Of a DNA stretch of 64,000 nt, positions 55,702 to 64,000 are shown in pieces (positions within the stretch are counted from its first letter, which is position 1; each line of letters opens with the position of its first letter). The position numbers and the translations under genes are program-made. Under the pieces are notes generated by a model, which was not told the origin of the DNA, searched no databases, and was given only the letters and a program-made list of their open reading frames with translations. The DNA is from Deuterostichococcus epilithicus (Eukaryota; Chlorophyta; Trebouxiophyceae; Prasiolales; Stichococcaceae), in assembly GCA_033439295.1 (NCBI GenBank), contig JAVTLE010000013.1, forward strand, positions 1,488,001 through 1,552,000, written 5' to 3'.

Positions 55702-57903
55702 ATGGGGAAGGAGGAGAGGCAGCGTGCTTTCTTGGATGCTGCCTCCGGCGCGATGGCGGGCTGCGTGGCGCGGTTTGCAGTGGGGCCGCTGGATGTGTTG
55801 AAAATTCGATTCCAGGTGCAGCTGGAGCCGTTGCAACGAAGGGGAGCGGCGTCACTGCCGGGTCAGCTTGCGCCGAAATACACCAGTCTCACGCAGGCGC
55901 TGCGCACCATTGTGCGAGAAGAGGGCATACAGGTGCGTCTGGTGCGCTGTCAGACGCCTGCGGCGGTCACGCCATGGCGGCTCACTGCTGAACCCAAGCG
56001 ACTGTCTACTTGCTCAGACCCGTTAGGGGAACGACAGCTCCCCTCATCCTGCGCCTACCTCATGCGTGCAGGCCTGCAATCCGAGCGGTTAGTTGGTGAC
56101 GGTTGCCTTGAATTCATGTCGAGCCTTGCCTTCCGAGGCAGATAACTTATCGTTGTGCAGGGCCTGTGGCGGGGCACTCTGCCGGGGCAGCTGCTGTATG
56201 TGCCGTACGCCGCGGTGCAGTTCGTCACGCTGCAGCAGTTCAACCTGGCGGCGAGGCGCTGGAACCTACAGGAGACGCGGGCGGCGCCGCTGGTATCCTA
56301 CGCCTCAGGCGCATTCGCCGGCATCGCCGCCACCTGCGTGTCGTACCCCTTCGACCTGCTGCGCACCACGCTCGCTGCGCAGGGGGAGCCGAAGGTGAGG
56401 CGGTACCGTCCACTTGGTGCCCGAGCGCAGCAGGAATTCGCCTCCGCAGCAGTTCCGGGATGCATCCAGGTCCGCAGGCTGATATCGCTTTCGCAGCCGT
56501 CGTCCAGGCGGACTGCTTCAGTATCTGGCACTACTGCATGGATGCCGCAGAATGGTGCACGAGCTTGTCATTCAGTTGCTTCTTCCTGCCAACTCTCAAG
56601 GCCGCAGGCACATGACGCTACCCATGCCGCTGCGCCTGGCATGCGCTCGCTGCCGTCAGGGATCATGCGCGTCATACATATACGGGCCTCATACTCCAAC
56701 AGCAGGCCATGACGCAGCGCCTACCTGGCCCGATGCAGGTGTACAGCGGGCTGACAGCGGCGGCGCGGGGCATTGTCACGCAGCATGGCCCCCGGGGGCT
56801 GTACCGCGGACTGGGCATCACCATGGTGGAGATCGTGCCCTACTCCGCGCTGCAGTTCGGCCTGTACGACAGCCTTAACAGCGCCTACAACAAGTTCAGG
56901 GTGAGGGTTTGCATGAGGTTCCGAGCCCCCCCTCTCTGCCTGTTCATGCGTCTCGTGCGTGGACGTTTGCCATACCTGCTGACCGGCGCATCAGACATGG
57001 GCTTTGCGCCTGCGCTGCGGCTCTGCAATCCTGTCGACCAAATGGTCGCGTGCGCTCGCTTTGAATGCTTGCTACCTACGAATCCATGTTCGACAGCAGT
57101 GGTAACGTGCTGGTCGCCGCACCGCCACATAGCCACGTCGTGACCGCTGCTGTGGGGTGCAGAGGAGACAGCAGACGCCCGGCGGCGGGCGAGCCAGCGA
57201 GAACGAGAAGGCAGGCAGCCTCCAGCACTTCCTGTGCGGCCTGGCGGCCGGCATGCTCGCAAAGCTGGGCACACACCCGCTGGACGTGGCAAAGAAGCGC
57301 TTTCAGGTGGGACAGGCGTTGGCATGGCGTAGACGTGTTGGGAGCTGAAGTTGGGAGTGACATGTGGCGGCCTACAAGCGAGCTGTCAACAGACCTGTGC
57401 GTGTTCTGTGCTGGATCGGCTGCACCAGCACAACAGCACAGCCTGTGTGATTGGAGCTTCTCAGAGCAGCCCCTGAGACACCAGATTGGTTCGTTTTTGG
57501 ACCCCAGCGTCCAGGCAAAGGCCTGCGGCATGATGCCGCGCTGCGGGATGCGTGTGAGAGCAGCTCGTGTCAAGCTTACTCTAGACATCGCTTGAGGTCC
57601 CTCCGGCTCGTGAACCTCAGCGCCATTGCCTGGGTGCCGCGACAGGTGGTGGGCCTCCAGCGGTCGCAACACTACGGCGCAAACGTCACAGCGAAGATGG
57701 TGTCCTCGTTGCCCGCCTGCCTGCACCAGATCTGGGCTGCAGAGGGCATGCGGGGCCTGTACAAGGGCAGCCTGCCCAGCATCCTCAAGGCCGCACCCGC
57801 CGCCGCCGTCACCTTTGCCACCTACGAGCTGTGCATTAAGACGCTGCTCAAGTCGGAGGAGGCTGCGGCGGAAGCCGCACCCACCGGCGGCGCGGCAAGA
57901 TGA
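55702..57903 (+). CDS. SLC25A19: Mitochondrial carrier, thiamine pyrophosphate type
   Basis: Inner-membrane carrier with three repeats, each with the P-x-[DE]-x-x-[KR] signature: [18 protein letters not shown] and PLDVAKKRF. Exons 55702-55932, 56161-56394, 56739-56900, 57163-57306 and 57646-57903, all phase 0, give 342 residues. The first repeat, [20 protein letters not shown] followed by VQLEP, and the extended KRFQ-VVGLQ in the third repeat resemble the SLC25A19/Tpc1 group that imports thiamine pyrophosphate. Substrate assignment is by resemblance only; other nucleotide-type carriers are close. [15 protein letters not shown] and GLYKGSLPS are the usual repeat-end motifs. No presequence, as is normal for the family. 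Confidence 0.88.
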
Positions 57904-58796
57904 AGCTGCCTGGCATGAGGAAGCTGCCTGGCGGCCGGGGGCCGTCACGCTTCTGGCTCTCGGCTCTCAGGGGGAGCTGACAGCAAGGGCGCTGCTGGGT
58001 GCACGCGCGGCTGGCTGTATGCATGGCAGCCGCAGAGCCGATTGTGACGAGCGAGCAGATTGCACTGCCTGCCGTACGGCATGGCGGCGGTAGAGGCAGG
58101 TTTCACTTCTGCGCCACAGGTAGAGTGTCAGCGAGTGAGCAAGGTGCGTGAGAGATCAAACGACGGGAGTGGAGTGATGCTTGTGAGTAGGAAGGTAGAG
58201 AATGTTTGCACTGATTTTGTTCGAGACCGCAGGATACAATGGCACAATGACAGGAAGAGACATGCTTGGCATCTGAAACCCTAAACCCTAAATGACAGCA
58301 ATGTGAACAAGGCTGCATGCTCGTGAGCATGCCAGCAGTATGTACATGATCTGCACAGGTCACATGCATGCATATCAAGCACTGCTTGATATGCAGTTCC
58401 CAGTCGTGGTCTGGCAATGGCAACGACACACCGTTTGAGGTCAATATTTGCGAGTCTTGTTCATAGCTACATTTTAGATTTTAGGATCATTCGGCGCCCA
58501 ACATGAGCGCCTCCACATATCATGCCATCTCGTTCGCAGCAGCCATGCTATTCCCCAGGATGGTGCTGCGAATTTTGGCGATCAAATGCATGCGGGCATC
58601 TTGACAGCGTGCCTGTGGGCTGTGCCGCATGTCGGCGCCATCTCCCTGCAGCGGATCATGCCGCCGCCCAAGGTTCTCGCACGCCGCCGCCAGCACGCAG
58701 CCGTCAGCACGGCGCAGTCAGCCTGGCTGCGCACTTCAACTCGTCAAAAGAGCGCGAGTCGTCCTGTTCCCTCCCCTTGCCTGCAGCGTGCGGTGG
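57904..58796. other. Convergent intergenic region with telomere-like motif
   Basis: About 0.9 kb between the carrier (+) and the bZIP gene (-). No gene seen. Contains the telomere-like run at 58276-58292. Confidence 0.55.
58276..58292. repeat. Interstitial telomere-like AAACCCTAAACCCTAAA
   Basis: Two and a half units of the plant/chlorophyte telomere repeat CCCTAAA in intergenic DNA. Confidence 0.8.
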
Positions 58797-60333
58797 CTAC
58801 TGCAGGCCATCTGTGCACATGGCGGCCACATGATCGCATGTGGACTCTTCCAGCTCGGCATTCAGCCAGCCGTGCAGCCGCTCCGAGCCACACTTGCCGA
58901 GCTCGTGGAATCTCCCTGGCGCGCCAAAGCCCGCATCGTCGTCATCCAGGCCATCCATGTGTGCCTCCGACATGCCCAGCGGCTCGAAGAAGCCCCCCGC
59001 CACGGCGTGCCCCAGTGCCGGCGGGGAGCCTGGTGCCGCGAAGCCTGGCGGCGGGTCAGGCGGCGGAAAGCTTGCAGCGGCGCCACCCCCCAGGCTCAGA
59101 TAGCGCTCGAACAGGTGAAAGCCGTCCAGCGGCAGGCCGGCAGCGATCGCCTCCGCGTGCGACATCTCCAGCTTGGCGAGCAGAGCGTCAATGTACCCAA
59201 ACAACTCCTTCTGCGCGCAGCGGCAGCTGGCCGATGGTGAGAATTGCATCACGGCTGGCTGATGGTATGCGACAATGCAACACGCATGCAGTTGCGTCCT
59301 GCTGTGCCGAGAGCCAGAGCTTAATGCATGGGGCGCAGGTTGCCACTCGCTGCTATTGCGAAGAGCAGCCAGCTTGCAGTACGACTTGTGCGGAGCCATT
59401 GCCACAAGAGAGCGACAGTTTCCAAACTCAAAGCATCTCGGAAAGAAGGAGTTCCGGTGGCAGAGACGCACGTGCACAGCAGACATGTCCTCCTCCTTCT
59501 GCTTCAGTTCACGATGCGCCACGTTGATCTTCGCCTGCAGCCGCATTTTCTTCTCCGCCAGCGCGGCGTTCTCGTTCTGCAACCGACTCATCTCCTCCGC
59601 CTTGCCCTTCCTCGACTTCCTGGCCGCCAGCCTGTTCTTGAAGCGCCTGTGCACGATGAATGGCAGACCGTCGTCTTCTGCGGATCCCACACCTCCCGCG
59701 CCTGCCGAGTCCTACGAGGAGGTGCTGGCTGCAGAACTGGTCATCCAGCAGGGCTGCTGCTTCGGCAGCACTGCAGATAGGGCAAGGTGGCGGCACAATT
59801 CCACCTGACGCGGCCCATGCGTCAGGTCCAGCAATGCCTGCGCGCTCACTTCATTTGCATGATCCTGACGTCCTCTTCTTTGATGGCAGCGATTAGAGCC
59901 TCCTCCTCCTTCTCTGTCAGCTGCCGGCCGCCTGCTGGAGACATGTCGTCTGACGCGCGCATCGAGCCGCCGCCGCTGCTAGACCGGTGCTCGTGAGGCT
60001 GTCGAAGACAAGATATTGCTCATGATATTGAAGTTTCTTTCAATCCCACTGTGTATAACAGGCACGCGAGCCCCCTGAACCTCTGACTCAGCCTGCAGCA
60101 AGGGTTGCGCACACAGACAAACAGCATTGGGGTGGGCTCGCAGCTTGCCACCTGGTCGTCCAGGGCGGTCCAGGATGCAAACTCCTCCTCAAAAAGCTCG
60201 TCGTGCGCATCCTTTGACGAGCGTCGCACGAGCTGCGCTGCTCGCTGTTTGGCGGCTCGCTCCGGCCCGGTTCGTCGTCGCTGCTGCTGCAGTGCACGGC
60301 TCGATGCCTTCGCTTCAACACGGGCGTCAGATG
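58797..60333 (-). CDS. bZIP transcription factor (5' end uncertain)
   Basis: Exons in transcription order: about 60333-60152, 59998-59850, 59646-59472, 59210-58797. The bZIP lies in exon 59646-59472: basic region RFKNRLAARKSRKGKAEEM with the invariant N-x7-R spacing (N..R of NRLAARKSR), then a leucine-zipper-like heptad run (LQNENAALAEKKMRLQ). Splicing joins QMK to RFKNR in frame, which supports the acceptor at 59647. The first exons code acidic and Gln/Arg-rich segments (DELFEEEFASWTALDDQ, LTEKEEEALIAAIKEEDV). The C-terminal 138 residues contain KELFGYIDALLAKLEMSHAE and then a Pro/Gly-rich region ending acidic. No ATG is visible in frame before an upstream stop near 60345, so a first exon further upstream is missing. 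Target genes are unknown. Confidence 0.83.
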
Positions 60334-61821
60334 CTGGAAGATCTAAGTCTCAGTGCAGTAGCATCCAACTCTTCATCTACTGCACCGCAGAGCCGGCCGC
60401 GTTCGCAATGGTGATGCCGGCACGATCGAATCAGCACAAGGGATCAGGAGCGGAGGCGCCCAGGGCCCCCATCGCGCCGCCTGCCCGCGATACGATACCA
60501 TCGGATCTTCAAGAACTGAAGTAGATCCGCTTGCGTGCGATCAGGCTGCCGCAGTGACCTCGCAACCGCGTCGCTTAGGTCGGTCGATCGTGTGTGCATG
60601 TCAAGCTTTTGGCAATTTACGCTGCTCAACGGAGGCTCGGTCTCGAGAGTGGCTTTCAAGATACAAACTCAGGTCTTGAAGGGTCCGCGCACCGTCTGCA
60701 TGGCGTCGTGTCCGCACCCTTCCCAGAGACGACGATGCTACGCTTCAATTTCGGCACGCGCGGGCAGATACAGCAGGGCAAGGGTGACCTTTTCACGCCA
60801 TTCAGGTGGTCTGATGGACCTTATCGACGCGCTGTGTGCCCGTTACTGCCCTGCGACGCCGCTTCCAGCATCATGACGCGGCCTCCCACGGCGAGCAGCG
60901 GGGCTGCAGAATGAGTTTCGCAGCCGGGGAGATGATGAAAGATCGATGTTGCACTCCTCACCTTGCTCTCCTTGCTGGTCGTAAAGCCCGACGGTCGACG
61001 GCCAAACGCTCGATGATCCGTTCACGAGGCCTCCGGCCCGTAAGAGTGCATCTTTCACGATTTTCAATCAAGCACTACCATCCGATCAGACCAGGTGCGC
61101 GCGATGAAGTCATTATTTGTGTGTTGTATGCTTGCGATCCTGAAAGGGTCACTCTTCCGGCGAGAGGCACGCCGGCCGAGCTCAAGCTTCTGTGTTGGCA
61201 ACAGATAAATATGTAGCATCAAATTCCAGCTCAATAATTGATTTTTGCTCTGAAGAAGCATTTGACCGTAGTCAGCTGAGAGCACTACCACATACGTCCG
61301 CCGCGATTTTGGGCGCTTTAAATGGCGAGCCACACTCCTGATGGCTGTATGTGATGCATATAGCTATATATCATGCAATTCAATATGTGCAGGTAGCTCA
61401 CGGACATTCGAGCGTGGGATCGGCAAGATGGCGACCGCGGTCGCCAACCCGTCAGGCTTGCGGTTCTGCACATACAGCTGCTTTCATTCTTGGAGATCAT
61501 ATCAAAGTGCACCTGATTAACGACATGACATTCTGCCCATCGCCGGGCGCAAGCCGTCTACTTAGCTGCGCATGGCGCTCCTGGAGACGGCGGGCGGCCG
61601 GGGGTCCCTCCTGGATATCAGAGCATGCATGATGATGCCACACCTGGCATAAGCATGTACGGTACTCGTTAGGCACAGCACAGACGCGCAGCCGAGCGTA
61701 CAGGCTCCTACTTCCAGCTGCACATGATGCAGACGTGCACTCACGCAAGCACACGAGTGCACCTAACTGCGCGGCGGCAGTGTCCAGCAAATCACTCGCA
61801 TTTGCTGGTGCGCCTGCGCAG
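60334..61821. other. Divergent region, bZIP and coiled-coil gene 5' sides
   Basis: About 1.5 kb. It should contain the missing first exons or leaders of both flanking genes, but no coding frame could be supported. Confidence 0.5.
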
Positions 61822-63916
61822 CCATTCAGCCGACACGGACGCAGACTATTGCGGAGCTGGAGAACCTCCTGGGCGAGCTGCGCCAGATTGAGGAGGAGGA
61901 GAGCCAGCTCCTGGAGTTGGCGCAGGACCGCCAGGCCCAGGCGCGATCAGCACGATCATACTCTCCGTCGTGCTCTATCAGCAGATTCGTTTCAGATCAG
62001 CAGCGCGCATCACCTGGTCAAAGTGGCACACGGTCGACCGCACTACATCTTTGATGCGAAGACGACTCGCAGCACGTCACCTCGCGCTGTCCATGACCTT
62101 GCATGACTTTGCTCTCTTTGATTTTTGTGCAGGCCGCCGTGTTCAACGAGCTGGCACGCATCGAGACCCAGCAGCGCAACATCATGGAGCAGCTGAACTT
62201 CGTCAAGAAGCAACGGTGCGCTCGTCATTACACTGACTGCATGATGCACTCACTCCAATAAGCGTTTGACTAAGCACGAGGGCCTGCGTTTGCATGGCAA
62301 CACCAGCAGCAAGGCACCATGTTGGCGCTGCAATCTACATCCAGAACTGCTGCCAGCCAACCGCAGCCGTCCCAGCAGGCTTTCCACCTGAACATGCAAC
62401 TGGCGGCTTGTGCAAATGTGCAACCGCGGAAACCAAAACTGTGTGTGTGCACCTGGCGAAGGGTGGTCGACAAGGCTCGCCAGATCTCGGAGGACCAGCG
62501 CAAGCTCGTGCAGCTGATGCAGGACGCCGCCAATGCCGAGCTTGCCGTCTCAGGGCCAGGCTCCCCAAATGGTGTGCTGCTCCTTGTCGATGCGACCTCT
62601 CTGCTCTGAGGACCACATAATGATGTGAATGGCGATGTCCCAAGCAGCGCAGCCCTTCACACCTGCTGCCTGGCATTCCACGAAAATGGCTGGACGACAG
62701 CCACCTGGCAGCCAGCAGTGTGGTGCTGTGGCGCCCGCGGCATGTGCAGTGGTCCCCCACAGCTGCTGATTGGTGCAGAACCAAGCGTCCCCCTTGCCCG
62801 TGCCGTAGGCCGCCCGCTGCAGTCGCAATACTCGCTGCGGTCCTCCGGCACCCCCAACTCGCTGCAGTCGGGCTACTTTGCGCGATCTGCCTCTGCCCAG
62901 AACATCGTTGGCGCCGCCAACGGCTCACCGCGTAACAGGTGCGCACCCATCACACTGGCACCAGACGTTCAGGCTGCGTCACGACTATGAACGTGGGCGG
63001 TTTCTTGTTGACGTGTCGGTACACTGTGGACATATGAAATCGCATCACCGAAGTGTTCATCAGGCGTCAAGTTCTGGGTGCAGCGGCCGCTCCAAGAGCC
63101 CACAGTGTGGCCAGAATGTGTACACTGCACCGGAGCAGTCCCGCCTGGCGCCCGTGCGCACGGGTGTCGCTGCAAGGTGTGCCCTCCGTATCCGTGCTGC
63201 TGCTGGGGGTCGCTGCTCGCACCTGGCCAGCTTGAGCGTCCTGAGGACGCTGCACCTGGCATGCAGCGCAAGGGCTGGCTGGACTTCCAGGCATGTGAGG
63301 CTGTGCGTCGGAGTCCAGCAGCCATCATGCTAACATGAACAGGAGAAGCTCAATTTGCACAGGCCCATGGCGCCTACAGTGGACAGCGACATGGAACTCA
63401 GCAAGAAGCACGCCCGCGAGGAGACTACTGAGGAGGCGCCGAAGGCCGACGATGATAATGAGAGCGACTTTGGGTGCGTTGGTGGCCTGCACAAAGTGTT
63501 GTGACCCTGGAATGACAGTTTTTGCCCGCAAGCATCGGGACGATTAGTGTTGCATGCTGGTACGCCTCTTCAATGTAGCGCGTGAAGGAGTCCCTGCTGG
63601 GTAAGAGCTTGCCAATGAGTTAAAGTTTCAGTGCGGCTGTGTGCCCTCGCAGGCGCGAGGCGAAAAGGCCCAAGCGCGGCAAGGGCGCGTCCATCATTGT
63701 GTCTGGCGGCCTGCCCGGCTTCAAGATCGCGAAAGGTGCGCTAGCGAGACTGCTGAGGACACACCTGTGTGTGGCCACTTTGCAAGCAAGGGCATTAAAA
63801 GTGTTACCTCAACCGTGGTATGCTTTTAAACTACTGGAACTTACGGTGCTGGGCTCGCTGACATGAGTGTCTGTTGCTGTGCAGACCTTTACACTAAGGA
63901 CTTTGCGAGCAAGTGA
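61822..63916 (+). CDS. Unrecognised coiled-coil protein (5' end uncertain)
   Basis: I do not recognise the family. Seven exons join in phase: 61822-61940, 62133-62215, 62462-62571, 62809-62938, 63363-63473, 63653-63735 and 63885-63916. The first three code a charged coiled coil (TIAELENLLGELRQIEEEE, FNELARIETQQRNIMEQL, DKARQISEDQRKLVQLMQ). A Ser/Asn/Gly-rich linker follows (SLRSSGTPNSLQSGYFARSA), then an acidic patch (EEAPKADDDNESD) and a basic nuclear-localisation-like stretch (REAKRPKRGKG). The C-terminus SIIVSGGLPGFKIAKDLYTK ends FASK and looks like a short conserved motif. The intron after 61940 has a GCGCGA donor. One acceptor is TAG and another AAG. No start codon was found, so at least one upstream exon is missing. 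Confidence 0.6.
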
Positions 63917-64000
63917 CGACTCAGATCAGGCATGCCATCAGTATGGTGAATGAAGGTGAATGCCGGCAACTGCAAAGCGGCAAGCCGCACACAACAATGT

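Noticed and set aside
58276-58292. A telomere or chromosome end
   Set aside because: Only two and a half repeat units inside gene-bearing DNA; interstitial at most.

Overview
This is nuclear DNA of a green alga, most likely a GC-rich chlorophyte (a trebouxiophyte such as a Chlorella relative is my best guess). Genes are broken into many short exons by introns of about 100-350 bases, and exon joins were checked by reading-frame phase. FtsHi, a plastid pseudo-protease family, points to the plant/green-algal lineage. CCCTAAA-type telomere-like motifs and a TGTAA polyadenylation signal after one stop codon fit Chlorophyta. I found no tRNA, rRNA, transposon or CRISPR array.

Layout. 212-8436 (+): translation initiation factor eIF5B, 5'-truncated by the window edge. 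9088-10011 (+): a DUF4258 protein. 10835-13101 (-): an unrecognised secreted 461-residue protein. 13710-26316 (-): RAD50, complete in at least 34 exons. 26937-27895 (+): TRAPP subunit Bet5/TRAPPC1. 28260-35659 (-): FtsHi, with the protease zinc site lost. 36099-38253 (+): a TraB-family protein. 38783-43840 (-): methionine synthase reductase (MTRR). 43993-44850 (-): an unrecognised membrane protein. 45221-46057 (+): ATP:cob(I)alamin adenosyltransferase (MMAB). 47238-50990 (+): zinc transporter ZnT9/SLC30A9. 51767-53270 (+): RrmJ/MRM2 rRNA methyltransferase. 53691-55065 (-): TFIID subunit TAF7. 55702-57903 (+): a mitochondrial thiamine-pyrophosphate-type carrier. 58797-60333 (-): a bZIP factor. 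61822-63916 (+): an unrecognised coiled-coil protein with no visible start codon.

How genes may work together. MTRR and MMAB lie within 7.3 kb, with one unknown membrane protein between them. Both handle cobalamin, and MTRR is known to be able to supply reduced cobalamin to MMAB, so this looks like a small vitamin B12 neighbourhood. Several genes from 36 to 58 kb belong to families that usually act in mitochondria.

Two genome-architecture signals stand out. About ten of roughly 130 introns need a GC rather than GT donor. At least eight exon edges carry a tandem, diverged copy of the exon-intron junction 91-118 bases away inside the neighbouring intron.
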